From Leifsonia sp. Root227 (GTDB lineage Bacteria; Actinomycetota; Actinomycetes; Actinomycetales; Microbacteriaceae), in contig NZ_LMIO01000001.1 of the NCBI RefSeq assembly GCF_001428745.1, positions 272,818 to 336,817 on the forward strand: a DNA stretch of 64,000 nt. Reading direction: 5' to 3'. Position numbers and translations under genes: made by a program. Shown in pieces: positions 34,437 to 42,561 of this stretch (position 1 is the first letter of the stretch; each line of letters begins with the position of its first letter). The notes beneath the pieces were generated by a model, which saw only the letters and a program-made list of their open reading frames with translations, did no database searches and had not been told where the DNA came from.

Positions 34437-35021
34437 CTACGGACCGACCGCCTCGCGGAGGTACGCCCCGAGGAACAGATCGAACGCGGACACGGTCTTC
34501 TCCCTGTCACCGGTCATCAGGTAGCCGAAGCGGAGCCCGGCCGCGGTGTCGGCGAGCCAGCGGGCGAGCACCGCAGCGCGCTTCTTCTCGACCCCGTTCG
34601 CGGTGAGCCAGCGCTGCACGACGGCGAGCCAGTCCCGGAACGAACTCGTGATGCGGGTTCCGAGGTCGGGGTCGATCGGCTCGAGGGCTCCTGCCTCGAA
34701 CTCGAGGCGGAGGCTGGTGCGGTTGCTCTCGCTGAGGGAGCGGCGGAAGGCCGCCCGGTACCAGTCGGCGAACTGCTCGCGATCGAACGCGGCGATGTCG
34801 ACGCCGAGCGCCGGCTCCGACTGCCGGCGGACCGCCTCCTCCAGGATGGCGTCGACCATCTGCTGCCGGGAACCGAAATGGTAGATGAACGAGTACGTGC
34901 TCACACCCAGCGCGCTCGCCAGGCTGCGGAAGGTCATCCGGGAAAGCGGCTCGGTCGCCACATGCTCCATGATGCGGCCCAAAAGCTCTGGCTTTCGATT
35001 GGGGTCTGGTGTACGTCCCAC
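34437..35021 (-). CDS. TetR family transcriptional regulator
   Basis: 194 residues. HTH near residues 10-55: LLGRIMEHVATEPLSRMTFRSLASALGVSTYSFIYHFGSRQQMV. The C-terminal half resembles an uncharacterised TetR ligand domain. The upstream gap (35022-35175) has CCGGAA-N12-TTCCGG at 35078-35101, which could be its operator or a terminator of the penicillin-binding protein gene. Confidence 0.87.
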   Translation of the reverse strand: MGRTPDPNRKPELLGRIMEHVATEPLSRMTFRSLASALGVSTYSFIYHFGSRQQMVDAILEEAVRRQSEPALGVDIAAFDREQFADWYRAAFRRSLSESNRTSLRLEFEAGALEPIDPDLGTRITSSFRDWLAVVQRWLTANGVEKKRAAVLARWLADTAAGLRFGYLMTGDREKTVSAFDLFLGAYLREAVGP

Positions 35022-35175
35022 GCGATAACCATAGGTGAGGCGCTGGGGGTCGCGGAAGGCGAATCAGGGTATAAAGACCGGAATTCCAATATCAGTTCCG
35101 GAGCGCCTCCTCTGGCTCACTCCGGGACGATCCGAGGACGGGATGCGTCAGCCGCGCCCGCCCGAGAGGAGCGGC

Positions 35176-37482
35176 TCACCCGTTCCCCTTGCCGCCGTTC
35201 CCTGGTCCGCCGTTCCCCTGGCCGCCATTGCCGGCGCCGCCGGTAGCCGGGGGCGCCGGGTTGACAGGAGCGGTGGGAGCCGTGGGCGTCGGCGGCTTGG
35301 GCGCGACGGGAGCCTTCGTGAACTTCGCGTCCGGCGACGGGAACGCGGTGCCGCCGTACGCCGCATTGAGCGCGAGCAGGATCGGCTTCGCGATCGCGAA
35401 CTTGACGTTTCCGCCTCCGATGCCGTTGAACGATTGGCTGCGGAGCGCGACCGCCCCCTCCACGTTGCCGACCCAGGTGGCCTGTGCGACCTTCGTGGTG
35501 GAGGTGACGAGCCAGTTCTCCAGCGAGTCGTCCGTCGTGCCTGTCTTGCCGAAGATCGGGATGCCGTCGTTCGGGTTGGCCGACGTGGCCGTTCCGCCTC
35601 GCAGCACGCCCTGCAGCGCGAAGATCGCCGCGGCCGCGACACCCGGGTCGATCGGAGTGGTCGAGCACTGCGTCTTGGGCACGGCGTGCTCCGTGCCGTC
35701 CGCGTTCAGGATCTTGTCGATCGCGATCGGGCTGCAGGCGACGCCGTTGTTGGCGATGCCCGCGTACGCGGTCGCCATGGTGAGCGGCGCGATGTAGTTG
35801 GTGCCGAGGACCGACGACGGGTTGGCCATGAACCGGTTGGCCTCTTCATCCGCCCCGTGCACGAGGAGGTCCTGCGCACGCTGCTTGATGCCGCAGAGGT
35901 CGAGCTTGGTGGCCATCTGCGCGAAGATCGTGTTGATCGACTGGGCGGTCGCGTTCATCACCGTCGTGCTGCCGACGGACTCGCCCTCGTCGTTCGAGAC
36001 CGGCCACGGTGCGCCCCCGATGTCGTTGCACGGATCGCTGGAGTGGAAGGCGGACTGCGGGAACAGATGCTGCGTTCCGTTGACGGACTCGTAGAGGGAG
36101 TGCCCCTCCTGCAGCCATTCGAGCAGGTCGAACGCCTTGTACGCCGATCCCGTCTGGAAGCCCTCCGAGCCGCCGTCGACGTAATCGGTGTTGTAGTTGA
36201 CGGCCGTGGTCGCGGGGGCAGGATTGGCCGTGTTGTCGTACGGTCTGTTCTGCACCATCGTGACGACGCGTCCTGTTCCGACCTCGACGGAGACGTTCGA
36301 CGATCCGAGGTCGAGGTACGGGCTGGCCGGCGGGATGTACGCGGCGATCGACGCCTGCGCGGCGCCCTGCAGGTCGAGGTTGAGGGTGGTGTAGATCTTG
36401 AGCCCGCCGCGGTTGAGGAAGCTGCTGCGGTCGTCGCTCGTCTTGCCGAAGATCGCGTTGTTCTCGATCTGGCGCTCGACGTAGTCGCAGAAGAACGCCG
36501 CATTGAACTGCTGAGCTGTCATGCAGCCGTTCTGCACAGGGGAGATCTTCGGCTCGACCTTCGACGCCTTGGCCGCGTCGTGCTCCGCCTTGGTGATCTT
36601 GCCGTTGGCGAGCATCCTGTCGAGGACGTAGTTGCGGCGCTCCAGGGTGTCTTTGTATCCGTCGGCCGCGCCGTTCTCCTTGTTGTTCGGCTGGTCGATG
36701 CGGAGGTTGTCCGGGTTGTTGAGAATCGCGATGAGCGTTGCGGCCTGCTGCAGGTTGAGAGCTTTCGCAGAGACGCCGAAGTAGTATTCGGACGCGGACT
36801 GGACCCCGTAGGTCCGTCCGCCGAACAGAGCGATGTTCAGGTAGCTCTGCAGGATCTGGTTCTTGGTGTATTCCTTCTCGAGGCCGATCGCGTATCGCAT
36901 CTCCTTGAGCTTGCGAACGGGGTCGACCTCTGTGGCGTCGTTGTAGCAGGACTCGTACGCGGTGAGCTGCTTCTTCTGCACGGCCGCCGTGGCCGTCACG
37001 TCCGGCTGCTTGTTCTCGCAGCGCTGCACCAGGATGTTCTTGACGTACTGCTGGGTGATCGACGAGCCGCCCTGCACGTCCTTGTGCAGCGCCGTGAGCA
37101 TGGCGCCTCGGATCGTGCCGGTGACGTCGACGCCGCCGTGCTCGTAGAACCGCGGGTCCTCGGTGGCGATCGCGGCGTCTTTGAGGTTCTGCGAGATATC
37201 GTCCCAGCCGACCTCGACGCGGTTCTGCGAGTAGAAGGTCGCGATCGGGACGTCTTTGCCTCCGGACTTCGCGTACATGGTCGACGCCTGGGCGAGCGGC
37301 TCGACCTTGATGTATTCGGGCAGCCCGTCGAAGACGCCGATGGTGGAGTCGGCGGCCGATCCCGTGAGGGCCACCGCCGGCGTGACGGCTGCCGCGCCGA
37401 GCACGCCGGCCACGGCGCTGAGTGCGACGAATCCCAAGAGCGCGGGCGCCCATCCCCATCTGCTGCGGCCCGAAGATTTCAT
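35176..37482 (-). CDS. Bifunctional transglycosylase/transpeptidase penicillin-binding protein (class A)
   Basis: 768 residues. Signal anchor near residues 10-40. GT51 domain: catalytic Glu in ATEDPRFYEHGGVD, and GGSSITQQYVKN. Transpeptidase: nucleophile Ser in TGSAYKAF (SxxK), SIN (SxN) and FGKTGTT (KTG). The C-terminus is a Pro/Thr- then Gly/Asn-rich tail with no PASTA domain. It polymerises and cross-links peptidoglycan at the outer membrane face. Downstream of a MarR gene on the same strand, about 94 bp away. Confidence 0.95.
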   Translation of the reverse strand: MKSSGRSRWGWAPALLGFVALSAVAGVLGAAAVTPAVALTGSAADSTIGVFDGLPEYIKVEPLAQASTMYAKSGGKDVPIATFYSQNRVEVGWDDISQNLKDAAIATEDPRFYEHGGVDVTGTIRGAMLTALHKDVQGGSSITQQYVKNILVQRCENKQPDVTATAAVQKKQLTAYESCYNDATEVDPVRKLKEMRYAIGLEKEYTKNQILQSYLNIALFGGRTYGVQSASEYYFGVSAKALNLQQAATLIAILNNPDNLRIDQPNNKENGAADGYKDTLERRNYVLDRMLANGKITKAEHDAAKASKVEPKISPVQNGCMTAQQFNAAFFCDYVERQIENNAIFGKTSDDRSSFLNRGGLKIYTTLNLDLQGAAQASIAAYIPPASPYLDLGSSNVSVEVGTGRVVTMVQNRPYDNTANPAPATTAVNYNTDYVDGGSEGFQTGSAYKAFDLLEWLQEGHSLYESVNGTQHLFPQSAFHSSDPCNDIGGAPWPVSNDEGESVGSTTVMNATAQSINTIFAQMATKLDLCGIKQRAQDLLVHGADEEANRFMANPSSVLGTNYIAPLTMATAYAGIANNGVACSPIAIDKILNADGTEHAVPKTQCSTTPIDPGVAAAAIFALQGVLRGGTATSANPNDGIPIFGKTGTTDDSLENWLVTSTTKVAQATWVGNVEGAVALRSQSFNGIGGGNVKFAIAKPILLALNAAYGGTAFPSPDAKFTKAPVAPKPPTPTAPTAPVNPAPPATGGAGNGGQGNGGPGNGGKGNG

Positions 37483-37576
37483 GGCGTCATGATACGCGGC
37501 GTCGTTGGCGGTTTCGCCGGGACACTCGTCAGGTTGCGGACAGTCTCGGGATGTGGAGAGCGTCGTCGGGCGGTCG

Positions 37577-38062
37577 TCACTCCGAGCGAAGCTTGTCGCA
37601 GAGCTCGGCCAGCCGCTCGAGTTCGTCTGCGTCGAGGCGTCCTCCGACGCGTTCGGTGATCGTCCGCATGTGCTCGACGGCCACCCTCCTGAACATCTCG
37701 AAGCCGGAGTCTGTCATGCGGATGACCGTGCCACGCGCATCCGACGGCTCCGGGCATTTCGCGACAAGCCCGCGGGCGACCAGCCGGTCGACCAGGCGAC
37801 TGACGCTCGGCTGCGTGAGCAGCACGTGCTTGTTCAGGTCACGGAGCCGGAGCGAACGGTCTGGCTGCCTGGACAGGTTGAACAGCACGTCGTACTCGTT
37901 GAACGAGATGTCCCTGGTCGGGAACTCGGCGGCGAGGGTGCGCATCACGGCGACCTGGGCGCGGAACAGCGACTCCCACGCGCTGACGGCATTGACGCGG
38001 GCGGATGCCCGTCTGGTCGCGCGGTCGCGTTCGTCGGTGCCTGCTCGCTCGTCCGTACGCAT
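37577..38062 (-). CDS. MarR family transcriptional regulator
   Basis: 161 residues. Winged HTH about residues 50-115: FNEYDVLFNLSRQPDRSLRLRDLNKHVLLTQPSVSRLVDRLVARGLVAK, with wing PEPSDARGTVIRMTDSG. Start ATG 38062 is behind GAGGAGG. A CGAATGC-N5-GCATTCG palindrome lies 23-41 bp upstream and is a likely autoregulatory operator. Confidence 0.88.
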   Translation of the reverse strand: MRTDERAGTDERDRATRRASARVNAVSAWESLFRAQVAVMRTLAAEFPTRDISFNEYDVLFNLSRQPDRSLRLRDLNKHVLLTQPSVSRLVDRLVARGLVAKCPEPSDARGTVIRMTDSGFEMFRRVAVEHMRTITERVGGRLDADELERLAELCDKLRSE

Positions 38063-38084
38063 GATGCTGCTGCCTCCTCGGTGA

Positions 38085-38103
38085 CGAATGCTCGATGCAT
38101 TCG
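38085..38103. promoter_or_regulatory. Palindromic operator upstream of MarR gene
   Basis: CGAATGC-N5-GCATTCG, perfect 7-bp arms, in the promoter region of the leftward MarR gene at 38062. Confidence 0.5.
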
Positions 38104-38173
38104 CATCCTTCCACCAACCGGTGACAGTTCCATCCGTGCCAGCACGGGATGCGCGCCATCGCGTTAAGAGATT

Positions 38174-38207
38174 GAGGGCCGGCCGCAGAGGCTAGCGGCC
38201 GGCCCTC
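38174..38207. terminator. GC-rich hairpin between two MarR genes
   Basis: Perfect 13-bp arms GAGGGCCGGCCGC / GCGGCCGGCCCTC with an 8-nt loop, 133-166 bp past the stop of the leftward MarR gene at 38340. No T-run; terminator role inferred. Confidence 0.5.
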
Positions 38208-38283
38208 TCCCTTGCACCAAGAGTGTCCTGCAATCACATTCCGCGTTGGCTGCCACAGCAAACAACTAACGCTCTTGAACTAT

Positions 38284-38323
38284 ATAACGAAGAGGTAACG
38301 GGATCTAGTTATCTGTTCGTTAT
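38284..38323. promoter_or_regulatory. AT-rich long palindrome, possible MarR site
   Basis: ATAACGAAGAGGTAAC-N8-GTTATCTGTTCGTTAT, 14 of 16 positions paired, in a strongly AT-rich patch 17 bp past the stop of the leftward MarR gene. A T-run follows on the plus strand, so a rightward terminator is also possible. Confidence 0.45.
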
Positions 38324-38339
38324 TTTTGCTGCGAGTTTT

Positions 38340-38837
38340 CTATGTGCCCCGCAGCGGCCCCTCGGCCTCGCCCATCCGGTCCAGGGATGCGGTGAGGCTG
38401 GCGAGGAACGCCGTGACGACCTCGGCCTGGTCCTCGTCGAGAGCGGCTGCCACGGACAGCAGTCTGCGGTGCATGTCGCCGAGCGTCTCGCGGACGTCTT
38501 CGTCCGCTCCGGGAGTAGCCGTGATGACGATGCTCCGCCTGTCGCTCGGGTGCGGGGCGCGGCGGATGTGGCCGGAGGCGGTGAGCCTGTCCAGCATGAT
38601 CGTGATCGACGAGGATTTCATGCCGAGCAGGACGGCCAGGTCGTTCGGCGTCACCGGCTTCCCCTCCGCCTCAGACTTCAGCAGGAAGCGCAGGGCGCGG
38701 AGGTCGGCCTCACCCATCTTCATGGACTCGCGCGTGCGGCGTCGCATGGCCTGCTCGGCGGCGCGATACGTGCGCAGCGAGCGGAGGACGCGGACGGAGC
38801 TGGCCGGCGCCGTTTCATACCAGGGTTGTTCGGGCAT
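38340..38837 (-). CDS. MarR family transcriptional regulator
   Basis: 165 residues, with MarR HTH DLRALRFLLKSEAEGKPVTPNDLAVLLGMKSSSITIMLDRLTASGHI and a wing HPSDRRSIVITATPG. Paralogous to the next upstream gene (shared pattern of L-K-x-S-S-S-I-T-I-x-L-D-R-L). Transcribed leftward, 57 bp after the next MarR gene, so probably co-expressed. Confidence 0.88.
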   Translation of the reverse strand: MPEQPWYETAPASSVRVLRSLRTYRAAEQAMRRRTRESMKMGEADLRALRFLLKSEAEGKPVTPNDLAVLLGMKSSSITIMLDRLTASGHIRRAPHPSDRRSIVITATPGADEDVRETLGDMHRRLLSVAAALDEDQAEVVTAFLASLTASLDRMGEAEGPLRGT

Positions 38838-38894
38838 ACGACGGCCAGTTTACCCGGCGTGTCGGCGGCGTCCGTGTGGTGACATCGCCACGGG

Positions 38895-39425
38895 TCAACG
38901 CTTTGCGCGGGTGTGCGACGAAGCGGCCGTGTCGATGTGATCGACCGCGTCGCGCAGGCGGTCGATGAACTCGACGATCGTCTCCGCGTCCTTCTCCGAA
39001 AGCGATCCTGCCACGTCGATGAGCTCTTCCCTGATGTCGCCGAGGATCGCCTTGTGCAGTTCATCGGTCGGCACGGTGGGGACGATGATCAGGGCGCGCC
39101 TGTCGAACGGGCTCGGCTCGCGTCTGACGTGTCCCGCCTTCTCGAGCCGGTCGAGGAGGATCGTGATGGAAGAGCTCTGAACGCCGAGGTAGTCCGCGAG
39201 CTCCTTCGGTCCGACGCTCACGCCGCGCTCGTTCGCGCGAAGCAGATAGCGCAGCGCGGAAATGTCGTTCTCGCTCATCCGCATCGCGTGCTCCGAGCGC
39301 CGCTGCATGGCCGCGTCGGCCGCCCCGTATGCCCGCATCGCTTCGAGGACGGTCACGGCGCGCTGCCGTTCCGCCTCCTGTCCGTACCAGTAGTGAGGCG
39401 TCGAACCCGATTTGTTCGTCGTCAT
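38895..39425 (-). CDS. MarR family transcriptional regulator
   Basis: 176 residues. HTH with DISALRYLLRANERGVSVGPKELADYLGVQSSSITILLDRLEKAGHV and wing FDRRALIIVPT. Closely related to the gene at 38340. A perfect GCTAGA-caa-TCTAGC site lies 26-40 bp upstream of ATG 39425; the same motif recurs before the two nearby unknown genes. Confidence 0.88.
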   Translation of the reverse strand: MTTNKSGSTPHYWYGQEAERQRAVTVLEAMRAYGAADAAMQRRSEHAMRMSENDISALRYLLRANERGVSVGPKELADYLGVQSSSITILLDRLEKAGHVRREPSPFDRRALIIVPTVPTDELHKAILGDIREELIDVAGSLSEKDAETIVEFIDRLRDAVDHIDTAASSHTRAKR

Positions 39426-39450
39426 GCCCTAGATGATAGACCAACTACAA

Positions 39451-39465
39451 GCTAGACAATCTAGC
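39451..39465. promoter_or_regulatory. CTAGA-N3-TCTAG operator, site 1
   Basis: GCTAGA-caa-TCTAGC, perfect 6-3-6, upstream of the leftward MarR gene and just beyond the stop of the DUF7882-like gene. First of three matching sites. Confidence 0.6.
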
Positions 39466-39473
39466 GATGGACA

Positions 39474-39857
39474 TCAGACGGCGACCGCGGTAGTGCTCCG
39501 AGCGACAGGCGATCCTGCTGCTCTGGCTGACGTCTGGCGGCGCCTGTGTTGCGGTAGAGGGGAGATGTCTGCGAGCTCCTGCGGCAGCAAGACTCCGGCG
39601 GACCTGCTCGCCATCTCCATCAGCTGGCCGAGCCACGCATCGTCGAGGCGGTCGCCTACATCCCGATCGAACTCGTAACGGAGCGGGATGGCGTTGTCGA
39701 TCCAGACGGAATGCCGGGCCGGAGCCGACCGCGTGGTCGACCAGCTCAGCAGGAAGGGCTCCCTCCGCCTGAGCTTCACCGTGATGACCGCCTGAATATG
39801 CGCGAGAGCGCGGTCGTCGAACTCGAACCCCTGCCCGTCGTACACCAGCACACCCAT
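39474..39857 (-). CDS. DUF7882-like Microbacteriaceae small protein
   Basis: 127 residues starting MGVLVYDGQGFEFDDRALAHIQAVITVKLRR. This opening, with FDDR-LAH-Q-VI-KLRRxEPF, is typical of a small cytosolic protein common in Microbacteriaceae (DUF7882). Function unknown. Start at ATG 39857; the longer frame is not supported. A CTAGA-N3-TCTAG site lies about 58-72 bp upstream, so it may be in the MarR regulon. Confidence 0.75.
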   Translation of the reverse strand: MGVLVYDGQGFEFDDRALAHIQAVITVKLRRREPFLLSWSTTRSAPARHSVWIDNAIPLRYEFDRDVGDRLDDAWLGQLMEMASRSAGVLLPQELADISPLPQHRRRQTSARAAGSPVARSTTAVAV

Positions 39858-39914
39858 GACTCTCCCCGTCCTTTCGTGCGCCCGATCCGGCGACGTGATC
39901 GAGGTTAGCGTATT

Positions 39915-39929
39915 ACTAGATCGTCTAGC
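39915..39929. promoter_or_regulatory. CTAGA-N3-TCTAG operator, site 2
   Basis: ACTAGA-tcg-TCTAGC, 58 bp before the leftward DUF7882-like gene. Same centre spacing as site 1. Confidence 0.6.
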
Positions 39930-40023
39930 TACGCACATCCGGAAATATCCATCTGGAAAGCGATTAGCGTATCTTCGGCCGAGAATCAACCCCCCTCCCC
40001 GAATTTGTCTCGGACGAAAACTA

Positions 40024-40038
40024 GCTAGAAGATCTAGT
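40024..40038. promoter_or_regulatory. CTAGA-N3-TCTAG operator, site 3
   Basis: GCTAGA-aga-TCTAGT, inside a wider AACTAG...CTAGTT inverted repeat (40019-40039), 28 bp before the rightward unknown gene at 40067. Confidence 0.6.
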
Positions 40039-40066
40039 TATCCACGACAGCTCGGAAGGGCACATC

Positions 40067-40384
40067 ATGACGATTGCTACAGACGGTCCGTTCCTGGCGA
40101 CGCACGCCGGAGCCGGCGACGAGCCCGCCATCTCGGCGACAGGCACCGAGTGCGTGACCTGGCGCGTCCCCACCGCCGGCCTCTGGGTGGCAGAGACCCC
40201 CTCCGCATACCTCGGGATGGTCGACCACAGCCGCGACGGCTTCGTCGCCACGAGCAGCACCGGTCGCGACCTGGGCGTCTTCGGCACCCTCGCGGAGGCG
40301 CAGGTCGCGGTCTACCGGACGTGGTCGACCCCGGACCAGGCCCCACGTGCGGGCTGGACGTTCCGCGCGTCCGCCGCCTGCTAG
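40067..40384 (+). CDS. Hypothetical protein, 105 residues
   Basis: Soluble protein beginning MTIATDGPFLATHAGAGDEPAI, with GLWVAETPSAYLGMVDHSRDGFVATSSTGRDLGVF and a C-terminal helix region TLAEAQVAVYRTW. No family recognised. Aromatic-rich and compact; codon use matches neighbours. Operator site 3 stands in its promoter and a tiny membrane protein follows 38 bp downstream. Confidence 0.65.
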   Translation: MTIATDGPFLATHAGAGDEPAISATGTECVTWRVPTAGLWVAETPSAYLGMVDHSRDGFVATSSTGRDLGVFGTLAEAQVAVYRTWSTPDQAPRAGWTFRASAAC

Positions 40385-40422
40385 CCCCACAAACCACCAA
40401 CAAAGAAGGAAGCCGAATAACA

Positions 40423-40578
40423 ATGCTCGCCCTCATCATCGTTCTGCTCGTCGTCTGGGCCATCTTGGCCGTTCTTGGATTCGCCATCAAGGGCCTGCTC
40501 TGGCTCGCGATCCTCGGGCTCGTCTTCTTCGTGATCACGGCGATCGTCGGCTTCATCAGGCGCAACAAGAAGGCCTGA
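40423..40578 (+). CDS. Tiny hydrophobic membrane protein, 51 residues
   Basis: Almost entirely hydrophobic: MLALIIVLLVVWAILAVLGF, a short KGL turn and a second helix LGLVFFVITAIVGFIRRNKKA. Two-helix hairpin with a basic end. AGAAGGA lies 12 bp upstream, giving it clear translational support. Function unknown; probably in the same transcript as the previous gene and ended by the hairpin at 40596. Confidence 0.75.
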   Translation: MLALIIVLLVVWAILAVLGFAIKGLLWLAILGLVFFVITAIVGFIRRNKKA

Positions 40579-40595
40579 GCCCCACGCGCTCCTCA

Positions 40596-40636
40596 GCGGA
40601 CCTCCCAGCGACGACCTCGCGGGGAGGTCCGCTTTC
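40596..40636 (+). terminator. Intrinsic terminator-like hairpin
   Basis: GCGGACCTCCC and GGGAGGTCCGC arms separated by 15 nt, followed by TTTCGT. Ends the small-protein transcript before the PadR gene. Confidence 0.75.
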
Positions 40637-40672
40637 GTGTGTCGGAAAGCGTCTGGACAGATCACTCCAGAG

Positions 40673-40696
40673 CGAATACTCTAAACAAAGTATTCG
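40673..40696. promoter_or_regulatory. PadR-type operator
   Basis: CGAATACT-N8-AGTATTCG, perfect 8-8-8 symmetry, directly before the ribosome site of the PadR gene. Matches the N8-spaced inverted repeats used by PadR regulators. Confidence 0.7.
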
Positions 40697-40705
40697 GAGG
40701 TGAGT

Positions 40706-41383
40706 ATGAGTAGACGAGCGATCTCGAACCCGCTGGCACTGGCGGTGCTGTCCTGTCTGTGGGAACGGCCGATGTACCCGTACGAGATGACCACCTCGAT
40801 GCGCGAGCGCGGCAAAGAAGACAGCATCCGGCTGAATTTCGGCTCCCTCTACGCGGTCATCAAGTCGCTGGAGAAGCACGGCTTCATCGTCGCGGCGCAG
40901 ACAGAGCGCGAGGGGAACCGCCCGGAGCGCATCGTCTACGAGATCACCGAGTCCGGCCGCCGCGAGGCCGACGAGTGGCTGCGCGAGCTCATCGACACCC
41001 CGGTGAAGGAATACCCGGCGATCGAGACAGGGCTCTCACTGCTGCCGATGCTCCCGCCGCAGACGGCCATGGAACTGCTCGACAAGCGGGTCGAGCGTCT
41101 CGACGACGAGATCGCATCCCGTCGTCGTCAGCTCGACGAGATCGGGGACGACCTCCCCGAGCTGTTCATGGTCGAGTTCCACTACCGCCAGGCTGTGCTG
41201 GATGCGGAACGCGCGTACCTCGCGGGCCTCGCCGCGCGCATCCGAGATCGGTCGCTCAGCGGCCTGGAGATGTGGGAGGGGCTGCACGCGCTCCTCCATC
41301 AAGGACTCAGCATGGCCGACATCCAGCAGAGGGTGGCGGCAGGCGACTTCGGGCAGGAGGTGGCCGACCTGCTGGGCACGTAG
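40706..41383 (+). CDS. PadR family transcriptional regulator
   Basis: 225 residues. Winged HTH near residues 12-80: LAVLSCLWERPMYPYEMTTSMRERGKEDSIRLNFGSLYAVIKSLEKHGFI, with EGNRPERIVYEITESGRREADEWL. The C-terminal half is the four-helix Vir-like dimerisation domain. ATG 40706 follows GGAGG by 5 bp; the GTG at 40700 overlaps that site. Lies just upstream of an ABC exporter, as PadR drug-efflux repressors often do. Confidence 0.9.
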   Translation: MSRRAISNPLALAVLSCLWERPMYPYEMTTSMRERGKEDSIRLNFGSLYAVIKSLEKHGFIVAAQTEREGNRPERIVYEITESGRREADEWLRELIDTPVKEYPAIETGLSLLPMLPPQTAMELLDKRVERLDDEIASRRRQLDEIGDDLPELFMVEFHYRQAVLDAERAYLAGLAARIRDRSLSGLEMWEGLHALLHQGLSMADIQQRVAAGDFGQEVADLLGT

Positions 41384-41404
41384 TACCGCATTACACAAAA
41401 CCGA

Positions 41405-41432
41405 TGGCCGGAGAGCGGCAACTCTCCGGCCA
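41405..41432. terminator. Stem-loop in the PadR/ABC gap
   Basis: TGGCCGGAGAG-cggcaa-CTCTCCGGCCA, 11-bp arms. No T-run; it may attenuate read-through from the PadR gene to the ABC genes. Confidence 0.45.
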
Positions 41433-41544
41433 TCCAAACCCCAGTCGTTCCGTGAGGAACCTGCGTCAACAGTCACCGAGGGTCCATCTCCAATGGTATC
41501 GCGCGGGTCTCTCACGAACGGCTTCACTCAGAAAGGAAGCCATC

Positions 41545-42561
41545 GTGGCAACCGAAAACCCGTCGGCGCTCATCGCCGACGACCTCAGGAAGTCCTACGG
41601 GGGCGGCAGGGGCAAGCCGCCCGTGCACGCTGTCGACGGCCTCAGCTTCACGGCGGAGACCGGAACCGTCTTCGGGCTGCTCGGCCCGAACGGTGCAGGC
41701 AAGTCAACCACCATCAAGATCCTCTCGACTCTGACTCGCGCCGATTCCGGCCGGGCGTTCGTGGCGGGGATCGACGTGGCCAAGCACCCGGGCCGGGTGC
41801 GCAGGTCCATCGGTTTCGTCGCGCAGAAGTCGGTCGCCGACCCGATGGACACGGGCGCGGAGAACCTCGTCCTCGCCGGCAGGCTGCAGGGCTTGTCCGC
41901 ACGGGATGCGCGTGCCAGGGCAACGGAACTGCTCGACAGGTTCGCGCTGACCGAGCACGCGACGCGGCAGGTCAAGACGTACTCGGGCGGCATGTCGCGC
42001 AAGCTGGACGTGGCGATCGGCCTCATGCACCGGCCGGCCGTGCTGTTCCTCGACGAGCCGACCACCGGTCTCGACCCCGAGGCCCGCGCAGAGCTGTGGT
42101 CGGAGATCGAGCGGATGACCGCGTTCGAGAACATGACCGTGCTGCTCACCACGCACTACCTGGAGGAGGCGGACAGGCTCGCCAAGCGCCTCGCCATCGT
42201 CGACAGGGGAACGGTGGTGACCGCCGGCACCCCTGAGGAGCTCAAGAACGACCTCCGCGGAGACGCGGTCATCGTCGAGCTCACCAGCGACGGCGACCCG
42301 TTCGCAGCGCTCGAAGCGCTCCGCCGGGTGGATGCGCTCAGCGAGGTCGGAGGGGACGGCCGCACCCTGCGTGCCCGCGCAGACAGCGGCGCCGCGACGC
42401 TGCCGCACGCGCTGGCCGCTCTCGACGCGGCAGGCGTCGCCGTCGCGTCGGCGACCGTCGCGAGGCCGAGCCTCGACGACGTCTACCTGCGGCACACCGG
42501 CCGCACCCTCACGAAAGCACAGGAGACCGCGCAGGACGCAGCATTGGAGAACGCATCATGA
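41545..42561 (+). CDS. ABC exporter ATP-binding subunit (DrrA-like)
   Basis: 338 residues, GTG 41545 behind GAAAGGAAG. Walker A GPNGAGKSTTIK, Q-loop FVAQKSVADP, signature YSGGMSRKLDVAIG, Walker B LFLDEPTTGLD, and the DrrA-type C-terminal domain ending in the region with PSLDDVYLRHTGRTL. Energises the paired permease; drug or lipid export is typical of the family. Probably controlled by the upstream PadR protein. Confidence 0.92.
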   Translation: MATENPSALIADDLRKSYGGGRGKPPVHAVDGLSFTAETGTVFGLLGPNGAGKSTTIKILSTLTRADSGRAFVAGIDVAKHPGRVRRSIGFVAQKSVADPMDTGAENLVLAGRLQGLSARDARARATELLDRFALTEHATRQVKTYSGGMSRKLDVAIGLMHRPAVLFLDEPTTGLDPEARAELWSEIERMTAFENMTVLLTTHYLEEADRLAKRLAIVDRGTVVTAGTPEELKNDLRGDAVIVELTSDGDPFAALEALRRVDALSEVGGDGRTLRARADSGAATLPHALAALDAAGVAVASATVARPSLDDVYLRHTGRTLTKAQETAQDAALENAS

